The translations under genes were made by a program, and so were the position numbers. The notes under the pieces are model-generated. The model was not told the origin of the DNA. It searched no databases and was given only the letters and a program-made list of their open reading frames with translations. Below are positions 46,366-55,028 of a stretch of DNA of 64,000 bases, in pieces. Source of the DNA: an uncultured Gammaproteobacteria bacterium (lineage in GTDB: Bacteria > Pseudomonadota > Gammaproteobacteria > Eutrophobiales > Eutrophobiaceae); the NCBI GenBank assembly GCA_943788815.1, contig CALSRS010000001.1, positions 1,859,501 through 1,923,500 of the forward strand. The letters are read 5' to 3'. How positions within the stretch are numbered: position 1 is the stretch's first letter; every line of letters begins with the position of its first letter.

Positions 46366-47058
46366 ATGAAAGTAATGAGGATCATTGAATTAATATTGTT
46401 TAGTTTTTCTATAGTGTTGTCTGGATGCTCGTCAGTTACCACGCATGATGAAAATTTAACTGATAACACAGCTATGACGAAGGTGGAATATCTCGCTTCT
46501 TTTCCTGACGATATTAATCTTGAATCCCGAGGAAGGTTGCCTATAGTCAATCGAGCTGATCTCGATGATGAAGGTAAAGCGATATATGATAGATATACCT
46601 CTCCTGACTCCACCTCGCTTGCCGGACTTGCAGGTCCTGGAGGTCTTCGTTTGCACTCCAATGTAGATAAATCTCCCACCAGGATTGATGGCAAGGTACG
46701 CGCGCTTATTCGCCTGACGATGGCGAGAGAGTTAGATCAGGTGTTTGAATGGACGCTCTATGAACCTGTTGGATTAAGGGAAGGAATATCTCCTGAAGTA
46801 CTGGATGTGATTCGATATGACCAATCACTCACCGGTGTGCCGCTAAAGGAGGCCTCTATTGTTCGTTTGGCAAGGGAGATATTCCGAAACCATCATGTCA
46901 GTTCTGATACTTACCAGTTGTTAAAAGAACAATTTGGAAGCAAGGAACTTATGGAAATTGCATATCTGGTGGGGGATGCCATGGAGAGTTACACACTATT
47001 ATTTATGTTTGATGTGCATCTTCCATATGAAAGAAAACCATTGTTACCTGTCAAATAA
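46366..47058 (+). CDS. Lipoprotein with a carboxymuconolactone decarboxylase (AhpD-like) fold
   Basis: 230 residues from ATG 46366. Lipobox IVLSGC places it in the envelope. The body has the CMD helices: GKVRALIRLTMARELDQVFEWTLYE and the following helices to VGDAMESYTLLFMFDVHLPY. In active family members this helix reads E-W-x-x-H and often carries a CxxC; here the His is Tyr and no CxxC is present, so redox or decarboxylase chemistry is doubtful. A TTG at 46363 is an alternative start. It faces the DsrE-like gene. Confidence 0.75.
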   Translation: MKVMRIIELILFSFSIVLSGCSSVTTHDENLTDNTAMTKVEYLASFPDDINLESRGRLPIVNRADLDDEGKAIYDRYTSPDSTSLAGLAGPGGLRLHSNVDKSPTRIDGKVRALIRLTMARELDQVFEWTLYEPVGLREGISPEVLDVIRYDQSLTGVPLKEASIVRLAREIFRNHHVSSDTYQLLKEQFGSKELMEIAYLVGDAMESYTLLFMFDVHLPYERKPLLPVK

Positions 47059-47092
47059 CTAATAAAAAACACAATACCAATAAGATTCGTTT

Positions 47093-47141
47093 AGGGTCAG
47101 AGTAAAATATATTCTATTAATTAAATTTTTACTCTGACCCT
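47093..47141. terminator. Bidirectional terminator-like inverted repeat
   Basis: AGGGTCAGAGTAAAA (47093-47107) and its exact complement TTTTACTCTGACCCT (47127-47141) around a 19-base AT-rich loop, between two converging genes. GGGTCAGAGTAAAA repeats are scattered in many proteobacterial genomes, so it may be a REP-like unit acting as a terminator. Confidence 0.7.
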
Positions 47142-47146
47142 GAAGT

Positions 47147-47818
47147 TTATTCTGCGTATAACAGGCTATAGCCATATTCCTGTGATCGAGTCGCGGCAAG
47201 AACGCCAGCTGCGACAAAGTGACCATTTGGAACCGCCCCATCAACAAGCAGGGCAAAAGCTTCATCGATAGACATTCCAGTTCCTTTGGAAATATTTATA
47301 GCTGCCCTACGGCTCGCCCTTTGACAGATGGCGAAGTGTACGCCTAAATCCAATAGTTTCGGAATGGTGTTTGATCCACTATAGGAGTTGGAGGCATACA
47401 TGGGATTGCTTGACGGTGCTGAGACTGAAGGGTCTCGATTAATAAACTCGCCATACTTTTCCCAAAGTGCATTACCAAAACCGTAAGGAGTAGAAGCATG
47501 ACGGAAACATACTACCATTGCATAATCTGACGCCTTTCCATCGTATTCTTCCATATGGGAAACGATAATATTATTAGCAAATCGTATTGCGCTTCCTCCC
47601 CCTGCTACAGTGGAAGAGTCAACAAAGACGCGATGCTGTCCCTGTAGCTCGTTAAACCATGAATCCTTACTATGACGGGCAGGTTGAAATCCACTAGAGC
47701 TTTGCTGAGCCTGTGCTGATCCTGACCCGGTGGCAGCGGCGATGCCGGCAACCGTTGCAACACTCATATTGGTTAGTAAGGTACGGCGTCCTACAACTTT
47801 CTCTTCATTGTCTTCCAT
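47147..47818 (-). CDS. Tat-exported DsrE-like protein, unknown function
   Basis: 223 residues. A twin-arginine signal is clear (EKVVGRRTLLTNMSVATVAG up to SAQAQ). The mature part resembles DsrE/DsrF-type folds: an early strand and helix FANNIIVSHMEEYDGKASDY, MVVCFRHASTPYGFGNALWE, then KLLDLGVHFAICQRASRRAA. Cys residues in VVCFRH and AICQRA could be reactive, as in DsrE-family sulfur carriers, though those are usually cytosolic. It lies 68 bases downstream of a SulP gene and a TsdA-like cytochrome gene, so a sulfur role is plausible. Confidence 0.65.
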   Translation of the reverse strand: MEDNEEKVVGRRTLLTNMSVATVAGIAAATGSGSAQAQQSSSGFQPARHSKDSWFNELQGQHRVFVDSSTVAGGGSAIRFANNIIVSHMEEYDGKASDYAMVVCFRHASTPYGFGNALWEKYGEFINRDPSVSAPSSNPMYASNSYSGSNTIPKLLDLGVHFAICQRASRRAAINISKGTGMSIDEAFALLVDGAVPNGHFVAAGVLAATRSQEYGYSLLYAE

Positions 47819-47886
47819 TGTGTTCTCCCGCTATAGTATTAGGTGTGAATGTGGATTTTTATCCAGGGTTAGTTCTGATTATATGA

Positions 47887-49467
47887 CTATTCTACTGTGA
47901 GTGAAACGAGTTCAATTTCACTGCTCCCACCCAGTTTTTTTAGAAAATTACGCTGTTTTTCATTCATGAGAAGTGTCAATTTTCCGCCATTGGCAGCCAT
48001 GTTTCTGGATTCGCGACCAAAAAAATCTATTGCTGACTGATCGAGATGAGTTGTGTATTGAAGGTCAACAGTGAGTTGTTCCTTAACATGGTTATGAAAT
48101 ATTTCTGTCAGTTGAGACACCGAGGCATAGAACAAAGCACCTTTAACCTTAAGCAGGATGCCTGAATCTGTGTTTTCCATCTTTAACTCAAGCTGACTAA
48201 TTCGAAACATGAATACGCTAATAGACAAAAATACGGCAACCGCTACACCTGCAGTAAGACCAAAAAAGATAATACTGATAAAAGTAGCGAGGTAAATAAC
48301 CAGTTCAGAGCGTACTTGAGCGTAGTGTTTAATATCGCTCCACTTGATCATGTCTGCGCCCACAATAAATAAGGTACCTGCCATTGCCGCCATGGGCATA
48401 TAGGTCAATATTGGCCCCAGAAAAGTAACAAGCATGAGTACAAAACCTGCTGTGAGGATCCCGGATAAAGGCGTAGTGGAACCAAGACTCCGGTTTGCCC
48501 TGGTGCGATTAAAACTTCCAGAGCCAACAAACCCGGAAAAGAAAGGTGCGAGAAAATTAGAAACTCCCTGAGCATAAACTTCTTTATCCAGGTTGATGTC
48601 CTGATTTGTCTCCATTTTGAGTTCTCTCACAATCACCAATGATTGTGCAAGACCTATGAATGCAATTGTTATGGCATAAGGAATCAGTGTGACACTTGTT
48701 ATTAGATACTCGATATTTATTGTGGGAATGTGAAAGGGCATCCATTGTAAGGGCATGCGCCCAAGGTATTCCAACTCGGTGACTGGCTGTGGCCAGATAA
48801 ACGCTACGAGCATGCCACACAAATAACCTGTGGTTACAGCAATGATAAGGAAATAGCGTGGGGAAAAACGCCGACCTAAATAGCCACCAGTTATGGTTGC
48901 GATTCCAATAGCAAAACTATAGGGGTTCACGAGATCTATGGCATCACTAATAATGATATAAAGCTTTTCATAAAAGAACGTAGTGTTAAAAGTAGACAGA
49001 TCGAGAATACTGTCTAGCGAAGCCATCATAATCAAAAAACCCGCACCAGCAGAGATGCCCGAAATGGCTCCCGGGGAAAGATATTGAAAAATACGTGCGC
49101 CCCGTAATACCCAAAATAACAACTGAACTATCCCTACCATCATACAAAGCAGGAAAACAAAATCGATATACACCGGGCTTCCACGCCCTGCCAAAGGTAG
49201 GACGGCTGTCCCTATGAGTATAGCAACAGCTGTATTGGGTCCACTCATCATGGAAGAGGTGCCCAGTAAACTTGAAAACAGGGTGACGAAGATTGCGCAA
49301 TACAAACCGTATTCAGGCTGTAGTCCTGCAAGGTAGGCATAGGTGATACCCTGTGGGATGACAAGTATGGCGCCTACAAAACCTGCGAATGCTTCGGTTC
49401 GCCAATTGTGTAACTTTTCTATCCAGGCAAATGAAGGTGTCGCTTCTTTGAGAAGTGTTCCGATCAA
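47887..49467 (-). CDS. SulP-family anion permease with STAS domain
   Basis: 526 residues with about a dozen hydrophobic segments. The SulP signature is in the N-terminal part (ILVIPQGITYAYLAGLQPEY, FSSLLGTSSMMSGPNTAVAI) and the family motif GFVGSGSFNRTRANRSLGST in the middle. The C-terminal 95 residues form a STAS domain ending in the TTHLDQSAIDFFGRESR region. SulP proteins import sulfate, bicarbonate or other anions. It overlaps the di-haem cytochrome gene by 4 bases, which favours a sulfur oxyanion as substrate. Confidence 0.9.
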   Translation of the reverse strand: MIGTLLKEATPSFAWIEKLHNWRTEAFAGFVGAILVIPQGITYAYLAGLQPEYGLYCAIFVTLFSSLLGTSSMMSGPNTAVAILIGTAVLPLAGRGSPVYIDFVFLLCMMVGIVQLLFWVLRGARIFQYLSPGAISGISAGAGFLIMMASLDSILDLSTFNTTFFYEKLYIIISDAIDLVNPYSFAIGIATITGGYLGRRFSPRYFLIIAVTTGYLCGMLVAFIWPQPVTELEYLGRMPLQWMPFHIPTINIEYLITSVTLIPYAITIAFIGLAQSLVIVRELKMETNQDINLDKEVYAQGVSNFLAPFFSGFVGSGSFNRTRANRSLGSTTPLSGILTAGFVLMLVTFLGPILTYMPMAAMAGTLFIVGADMIKWSDIKHYAQVRSELVIYLATFISIIFFGLTAGVAVAVFLSISVFMFRISQLELKMENTDSGILLKVKGALFYASVSQLTEIFHNHVKEQLTVDLQYTTHLDQSAIDFFGRESRNMAANGGKLTLLMNEKQRNFLKKLGGSSEIELVSLTVE

Positions 49468-50252
49468 TCGAATAGATGTTCCAGTAGTTTGAGGAATTTG
49501 CTATCTCTAGGATCTGAAGGGCGAATTTGTAAATTCAGGTATGCCGACACGTCGAGAGCTTGTTGGTGGCTAAGTGATTTACCGTTACCTAAAGGCATAT
49601 TTGCCCATATGAAACCGGCGGCTTTATGAATATCATTCATTCCTGCGCCTTTATTGTAGGAATCAAGGCCCCATACGGGAGGCATTTCAACTACGCCTTC
49701 ACCTTGCTCTCCATGACAACTCGAACAGCGTTCCAGGTAAATTGATCGGCCATTGGCAGGGTTTGGATCGTAACCAGTGTCTGGCAGGGTAGGTACACCG
49801 CGTCCATCTGGTTCCTCTCCCATTACTTGTCCCTGAGATAGATACGTTACATAGGCTGCGATCGCTAGTACTTCCGGGGCATCCTCGGGCGGCATGATTC
49901 CATCCATGCTGTATAGAAAACATTCTCGGATTCGTAGACCAATGCCGTTACGTTTACCATTTTTAGATCGCCACTTGGGATACATTCCTGCTACGTTTAG
50001 TGGTATTGCGTCTTTTTTCGTACCTGCCTGTAAATGGCAATTGTTGCAATTAAGACTATTGCCAACATAACGGCTGGCGATATTTTGTGTATCTGTGACT
50101 ATCTTGTAGCCATAAACCACATTGGAGTAATAATCATCCAGAAAAGGTTCATTAAGTAGCTGCTCGATACTGGGTTGGTCCTGCTGAGCATGGCACAATG
50201 ATATCGGTACTACTAGCAGAGAACAGTAACAGAGGATATGGTTAATTTTCAT
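49464..50252 (-). CDS. Di-haem cytochrome c, TsdA-like (thiosulfate dehydrogenase type)
   Basis: 262 residues with a signal peptide (to CHA, about residue 22) and two haem sites, CNNCH at 69-73 and CSSCH at 176-180. Between them, RIRECFLYSMDG holds Cys111 in the place of the cysteine axial ligand of TsdA, where the family motif is R-I-x-x-C-x-x-R-S-M-N-G. TsdA joins two thiosulfates to tetrathionate in the periplasm; tetrathionate reduction is also possible. It leads the unit with SulP and the DsrE-like gene. Homology to SoxA-like cytochromes cannot be excluded. Confidence 0.8.
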   Translation of the reverse strand: MKINHILCYCSLLVVPISLCHAQQDQPSIEQLLNEPFLDDYYSNVVYGYKIVTDTQNIASRYVGNSLNCNNCHLQAGTKKDAIPLNVAGMYPKWRSKNGKRNGIGLRIRECFLYSMDGIMPPEDAPEVLAIAAYVTYLSQGQVMGEEPDGRGVPTLPDTGYDPNPANGRSIYLERCSSCHGEQGEGVVEMPPVWGLDSYNKGAGMNDIHKAAGFIWANMPLGNGKSLSHQQALDVSAYLNLQIRPSDPRDSKFLKLLEHLFD

Positions 50253-50432
50253 TGTTTGAGCTTTTAACGCAATGGTTAAAAGTCATTGTATGCAAGTTAA
50301 GAAAATGATGGAAGGATAAAAAGTGAAACAGCTGAGCAACTAATATTATTGATAGTAGATATCAATGTAAAATTACACTTAACTGTTACATCTGGTCGTT
50401 TAATCGAGAATTATAGTGAGGAGTGAAGCGGT

Positions 50433-50702
50433 CTATCTACGTTTTTTAGTAACGCGCCTTGCCCGAGGGGTCTCAAATTTAACCTTGATAAAATTTCCAC
50501 CAACCGAAGCACCGTTTAGCCCGCTAATTGCAGCCCTGGCTTCATGACCTTCCATCTCAACAAAACCGAAACCCTTACATTTTCCAGTAAAGATATCTGT
50601 TGCAATCTGAATTGACCTTACAGTTCCATATTCTGAGAATAGCTCACGGACTTCATTCTCAGTAGTGTCTTTTGACAGGCTTCCTATAAAAATCTTTTTC
50701 AA
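50433..50702 (-). CDS. RRM-type RNA-binding protein
   Basis: 89 residues with one RNA recognition motif: RNP2 KKIFIGSLSKDTTENEVREL and RNP1 GKCKGFGFVEMEGHEA, then the basic tail TPRARRVTKKRR. Bacterial RRM proteins of this size (cyanobacterial Rbp and related) are often cold-induced. It lies 89 bases downstream of a cold-shock gene on the same strand, with a hairpin (50746-50773) between, so the pair may share cold induction. Confidence 0.92.
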   Translation of the reverse strand: MKKIFIGSLSKDTTENEVRELFSEYGTVRSIQIATDIFTGKCKGFGFVEMEGHEARAAISGLNGASVGGNFIKVKFETPRARRVTKKRR

Positions 50703-50745
50703 TGATAATATTCTTAAGTTTAATAATTAGTGTTTATGAAAATGA

Positions 50746-50773
50746 AATAACCCTGACAGATATCAGGATTATT
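50746..50773 (-). terminator. Hairpin between the cold-shock gene and the RRM gene
   Basis: AATAACCCTGA (50746-50756) pairs with TCAGGATTATT (50763-50773) with one mismatch; on the minus strand it is followed by TTTCATTTTC. It could end the csp transcript or attenuate read-through to the RRM gene. Confidence 0.5.
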
Positions 50774-50790
50774 CACATGCCTCAAAATGA

Positions 50791-50997
50791 TTAATCTGTG
50801 GCTGTAACATCAACAGCTTGTAGACCCTTCTCGCCTTGTTGTACATCAAAGCTTACGCTCTGTCCTTCTCTCAGGGTGCGAAAACCGCTACTTGAAATTG
50901 AAGTTTGGTGTACAAACACATCTTCTGAACCATCTGAGGGAGTGATAAAGCCAAACCCTTTTGACTCGTTAAACCATTTTACTGTTCCTGTCTTCAT
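50791..50997 (-). CDS. Cold-shock protein (CspA family)
   Basis: 68 residues from ATG 50997: [20 protein letters not shown] with both RNA-binding motifs ([15 protein letters not shown]). The protein is a one-domain OB-fold RNA chaperone that melts RNA structure. The ATG has GAGG upstream. A frame open to 51099 adds 34 residues in what is more probably the long 5' leader typical of csp mRNAs; I reject it. Confidence 0.95.
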   Translation of the reverse strand: MKTGTVKWFNESKGFGFITPSDGSEDVFVHQTSISSSGFRTLREGQSVSFDVQQGEKGLQAVDVTATD

Positions 50998-51321
50998 GAA
51001 ATAAACCTCGTTAAATAAAATTTTAAATGTTGTTATGCTATCGAGGTAATTTACAGGACTGATTCCAAAAGAAATAAAACTGAAATGGCCAAGATACAAA
51101 ACGTTGCACTATACAATTATGCATTAAAACTACGTTACACGGCTACATTTGATAGACTTTAGTTAAATAAGTCAAGGTATATTATGAATTACCTAATGTT
51201 TAACTTTAACTTATTTCAATATCCACATGTGTAAAAAAGTAAATAAATTTGCTGTGTTATAGTCATAACTGTATATTCGTTAGTTCGCCCGCCACTTTGT
51301 TTATCTTTTGAGGAAATCTTC

Positions 51322-51659
51322 ATGAACTCAAGCAGTATCAGCGCTTCAGAATTTTTGTGATACAACTTATGCACAAAAGAAAGAGGGCCGGTGATGGAAG
51401 TATCAGGTTTCCGGATCTACAGTGTTGGAACCCTGAGACCAAGGTTGTAACCTTTGTAGCAGAAATAGATGGGGAACGAATAGACTGCAGGATAAAGTCA
51501 TCTGATTTAAGTAAAAAATTCCCCAAAAGTTCTGATGACCCCTTGAAATCCACTATATCAAACAAGAAAGCGCTCGAATCGATAGCTATATTCAAGATTG
51601 AGAAAAAATTATTTGGTACTAATGGTTCGGTTGAAATTTGTTATGACGATTTTAAATAA
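51322..51659 (+). CDS. DUF1488-like protein with a 12-codon upstream frame
   Basis: The main frame (GTG 51357 or ATG 51369, up to 100 residues) reads IRFPDLQCWNPETKVVTFVA, EIDGERIDCRIKSSDL and a C-terminal FKIEKKLFG, the pattern of DUF1488 proteins. A better ribosome site (TTGAGGAAA) precedes ATG 51322, which opens MNSSSISASEFL and stops at 51358-51360, overlapping the GTG (GTGA). Either translation is coupled through this leader, or one base was gained in the T-run at 51352-51356. Function unknown. Confidence 0.65.
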
Positions 51660-51799
51660 TCTAATTAGATTATTAAATTACAAATCGTCGGGAACTTACA
51701 CTTTGGAGTGAATTTTTAAATTATTTTTCTCACTTTCTAGAATTGCAAAACCCGACACACAAAACCAGTTGCTTAACTTAAGCATATTAATACCAGGCT

Positions 51800-52684
51800 C
51801 TAGCTAAACTCATTAAAAAACGTTTGCGCCATTCTATCGACATTAGCTTGTTTGTTTGTAAATAGTTTGAATGCTTCGCAAGCCTGGTGTATGGCCATCC
51901 CGCTACCATCCAAAGTCTTACAACCCAATTTACGTGCTGCTTTGAGTAGTTTGGTTTCTAGTGGAAAATAGATCACGTCGGCAAGCCAATGGTCAGGTAA
52001 TAAATATTCAGACGGGAGAGGCATGCCTGGATATTTTTTCATTCCAATCGGAGTAGTGTTGATTATGCCATTACAATTATTTGCCACAAATTTGATATTA
52101 TCAGGAATAATAAAATCTATATCTTTGAATCTATTTGTTAACCGTTTAACTAATGCCTTTGTCTTGTCCGTATCCAGGTCATAAATATATATTGTTTTAA
52201 TACCGGTTTTGGCTAATGCATAGGCAACCGCAGATCCCGCACCGCCTGCACCTAGCTGGATAACAGATTCTTTTGATACATCAGGCAAGGATATTTTTAA
52301 GCTCGCGTAGAAACCCTGCCAGTCTGTATTATGTCCATAGCGTTTTCCTTTCTTAAAAAGAATAGTATTAACTGCACCCAGATCAGACGCTTCGGTTGTA
52401 ATTTCATCAAGATATTTAATAATTGTTTGTTTACAAGGGTGTGTTACATTTATGCCCGTGTATCCAGCATTTTCAATTTCATCAAGAAAGTCTTCCAGAT
52501 TGATTAAATTTAAATCGAAATAATCCAGGTCAAATAAATCGTAATTCAAAGAAAACTGCTGAGCCTCAGCTTCGCGTATGTGCATTAGCGGGCTTCGAGA
52601 TTCTTGTATGCCGGACCCAATCAAACCCACATTAATATCGGCATTATTGCTTCCTTGTTTTGAAAGATATTTTCTCATTGACAT
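51800..52684 (-). CDS. Shikimate/quinate dehydrogenase family protein (AroE-like)
   Basis: 294 residues: substrate part GLIGSGIQESRSPLMHIREA and GYTGINVTHPCKQTIIKYL (catalytic Lys; usual PFK is PCK), then NTDWQGFYASL, NADP loop QLGAGGAGSAVAYALA and DGSGMAIHQACEAFKLF. The GSGIQxSxSP start and THPCKQ are typical of the quinate/shikimate dehydrogenase branch rather than the housekeeping AroE. It diverges from an MFS transporter gene 44 bases away, which suggests quinate/shikimate uptake and use. Confidence 0.83.
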   Translation of the reverse strand: MSMRKYLSKQGSNNADINVGLIGSGIQESRSPLMHIREAEAQQFSLNYDLFDLDYFDLNLINLEDFLDEIENAGYTGINVTHPCKQTIIKYLDEITTEASDLGAVNTILFKKGKRYGHNTDWQGFYASLKISLPDVSKESVIQLGAGGAGSAVAYALAKTGIKTIYIYDLDTDKTKALVKRLTNRFKDIDFIIPDNIKFVANNCNGIINTTPIGMKKYPGMPLPSEYLLPDHWLADVIYFPLETKLLKAARKLGCKTLDGSGMAIHQACEAFKLFTNKQANVDRMAQTFFNEFS

Positions 52685-52728
52685 ATGCTAAAGTACCGAG
52701 CCTGGTCCTGAAATAAAAAGTAGTCGTG

Positions 52729-54024
52729 ATGGCATCTAGTATAGTACACAAAAAGACTAAAAAAACGCGCGCCCGCTTTGTAATACTCGCCTTAATTTCA
52801 ACTGGCACAATGATCAATTATCTTGATCGGACTATATTGGGTATTGCGGCACCAGCATTGACTCAGGAGCTGGGGATAAGTGCGGCGCTGATGGGGATCG
52901 TATTTTCAGCATTCTCGTGGTCTTATACCGCAATGCAAATCCCCGGCGGAGTTTTGCTGGATAAATTTGGCTCTCGAATAATTTATTTTCTGTCTTTGAC
53001 ATTGTGGTCATTGTTTACCGCATTACATGGGTTGGTTAATAGTGTTTGGACACTATTTGCTATGCGACTGGGATTAGGTATTGCTGAAGCACCCTGTTTT
53101 CCAGCTAATAGCCGGATAGTTGCAACCTGGTTTCCTCAGCAGGAAAGGGCAATGGCAACTGGGGTATATACAGTTGGTGAATATATTGGTCTGGCATTTT
53201 TAAGTCCTGTGTTGTTCTGGATACTTGCGACGTTTGGTTGGCGTGCGCTATTTATTATTGTGGGTCTCCTGGGAATCTTGTTTGGCATTATATGGATTAG
53301 GTACTATCGCGAACCGCAAGATTATATAAACGTCAACAAGGAAGAGCTGGGCTATATAGAATCAGGTGGTGGGTTGGTATCGGGGCATAAAGAGACCGTC
53401 AAATTTGAATGGAGTATGATTTTTAAATTACTTAAATACCGTCAACTCTCCGGTATATGTCTTGGGCAATTTGCAAGTAATTCAACATTAGTTTTCTTCC
53501 TTACCTGGTTTCCGACTTACCTGGCGACAGAGCGACAAATGGAATGGATAAAAATCGGTTTTTTTGCAGTGATGCCGTTTATTGCCGCATCAATCGGTGT
53601 TTTATTTGGAGGGTGGTTATCTGACTATCTTTTACGTTGTGGTAAATCAGTAAATGTAGCACGAAAATTACCAATAATTATGGGTCTGTTATTGGCATCA
53701 ACAATTATTGGTGCAAATTATGTTGATAGTAATGCTGCGGTTATTGCGGTCCTGTCAGTTGCTTTCTTTGCCCAGGGAATGGCTGCTTTGGGTTGGACAC
53801 TGGTATCTGATATTGCACCAATGAATCAACTGGGTTTAACTGGAGGTATTTTTAACTTTGCTGCGAACCTGGCCGGTATTATTACTCCCATGGCGATCGG
53901 GTTTATTGTAACTGCAACCGGGTCATTTATTGGTGCAATACTTTATATCGGTGTACTGGCGTTGATAGGAGCGTTTTCCTATATTTTTATTGTTGGTGAT
54001 GTGCGTAGAATCACCATTGAATAA
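52729..54024 (+). CDS. MFS transporter, anion:cation symporter type
   Basis: About 431 residues with 12 hydrophobic segments. It has the ACS-family opening MINYLDRTILGIAAPALTQE and GIAEAPCFPANSRIVATWFP, with the loop GGWLSDYLLRCG. Such transporters carry hexuronates, phthalate, quinate-like and other organic anions with protons. The adjacent divergent AroE-like gene suggests shikimate or quinate. ATG 52729; GTG 52726 is an alternative. Confidence 0.87.
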   Translation: MASSIVHKKTKKTRARFVILALISTGTMINYLDRTILGIAAPALTQELGISAALMGIVFSAFSWSYTAMQIPGGVLLDKFGSRIIYFLSLTLWSLFTALHGLVNSVWTLFAMRLGLGIAEAPCFPANSRIVATWFPQQERAMATGVYTVGEYIGLAFLSPVLFWILATFGWRALFIIVGLLGILFGIIWIRYYREPQDYINVNKEELGYIESGGGLVSGHKETVKFEWSMIFKLLKYRQLSGICLGQFASNSTLVFFLTWFPTYLATERQMEWIKIGFFAVMPFIAASIGVLFGGWLSDYLLRCGKSVNVARKLPIIMGLLLASTIIGANYVDSNAAVIAVLSVAFFAQGMAALGWTLVSDIAPMNQLGLTGGIFNFAANLAGIITPMAIGFIVTATGSFIGAILYIGVLALIGAFSYIFIVGDVRRITIE

Positions 54025-54326
54025 TATGTATTGAAAAAATTCATATAATTGCATCAGAATAAAGTAACTCTCCCTTCCTTTTCTTATATTCACAGAACCA
54101 TGCCTTATATTTAATAAGGCAATTATAAAGTTGCGTATTGTCAACGATAGCTATGCGTCGATGAAGTAATAGTTCTGATATAAAAAAAGCAAATTGTGAA
54201 ATAAACTGGATACCGAAGTAAGTTGCAATATGGCAACGCAAAATTTGATTTACTATGTGTATTGGTTGTTAATATCTTCACGATTATAATAAATTTAATT
54301 CACAGGATCTTTATTAGGCAAAAGAT
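54025..54326. other. Intergenic region, hairpin only
   Basis: 302 AT-rich bases without a convincing gene. GCCTTAT-ATTTA-ATAAGGC (54102-54120) forms a hairpin but lacks a T-run on either side, so a terminator role for the MFS gene is uncertain. A promoter for the CBS gene is probably near the right end. Confidence 0.35.
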
Positions 54327-54737
54327 ATGTCTTCAAAATTACTTGTATCACATGTCATGAAAAACACTCTAGTGGTTACTATAGACACCACGCTAAATAA
54401 GATCATGCAACAGGTTAACTGGAATCATTATTCCTGCATAGTTGTTATTGATGATGATAATGGTCTATTTGGAATCATTACACGTCAACTTATCGGATAT
54501 GCATCAAAACGAAAAATGAATTTTCAAACAGTACAAGCATGGGAAGTATGTACGCCAAATATTATCACGATTCCTCCGGATACTAGCTTGAAAGCAGCAA
54601 TAGAATTCATGATAGATAATCGAGTACGTCACCTGATTATCAAGGAAGACGATAGGTATACAGGGATTATAACACCATTGGATATCTTATCGCTAATTAA
54701 ATGGGATGATTCTGAAAAACTGGTAGTAAATTCATAA
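54327..54737 (+). CDS. CBS-domain pair protein
   Basis: 136 residues made of two CBS motifs: VSHVMKNTLVVTIDTTLNKI and CIVVIDDDNGLFGIITRQL form the first, AWEVCTPNIITIPPDTSLKA and VRHLIIKEDDRYTGIITPL the second. CBS pairs bind adenosine nucleotides and regulate partner proteins; no partner domain is attached. A small membrane protein gene follows after 16 bases. Confidence 0.88.
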   Translation: MSSKLLVSHVMKNTLVVTIDTTLNKIMQQVNWNHYSCIVVIDDDNGLFGIITRQLIGYASKRKMNFQTVQAWEVCTPNIITIPPDTSLKAAIEFMIDNRVRHLIIKEDDRYTGIITPLDILSLIKWDDSEKLVVNS

Positions 54738-54753
54738 GCATAAAGGCAAATTA

Positions 54754-54966
54754 ATGATTAAATTTAAAGAATGTTCGCCCCAATTTACTTTTTTGCTTTT
54801 TTTGGTTTTTCTTTCATGGATAGGGCCGTCAATAATATTTCTGGGAGCAGGTGAGGGTGACTTTATTATAATATTAACTGGTTTTTTTATTACCATATTT
54901 CTTTGGTTATTTATTGGGATAAACAGTTTTTGTAAAATATTTCCTCCAAAAGAAAAGTCTCATTGA
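54754..54966 (+). CDS. Small membrane protein, hypothetical
   Basis: 70 residues with two hydrophobic helices, FTFLLFLVFLSWIGPSIIFL and IIILTGFFITIFLWLFIGI, and a basic tail (KIFPPKEKSH). No recognisable family. It starts 16 bases after the CBS gene and probably shares its transcript; the CBS protein could regulate or dock on it, but this is only a guess from position. Confidence 0.55.
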   Translation: MIKFKECSPQFTFLLFLVFLSWIGPSIIFLGAGEGDFIIILTGFFITIFLWLFIGINSFCKIFPPKEKSH

Positions 54967-55028
54967 ATCTTATTGCAGTAGTATTTTAGACTGGACTATT
55001 GGTTGATAGTAGCGCCGTAGTGTCTTGC

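Noticed and set aside
50998-51099. 34-residue N-terminal extension of the cold-shock protein
   Set aside because: CspA proteins begin at MKTGTVKWF; the upstream stretch fits a long csp 5' leader.
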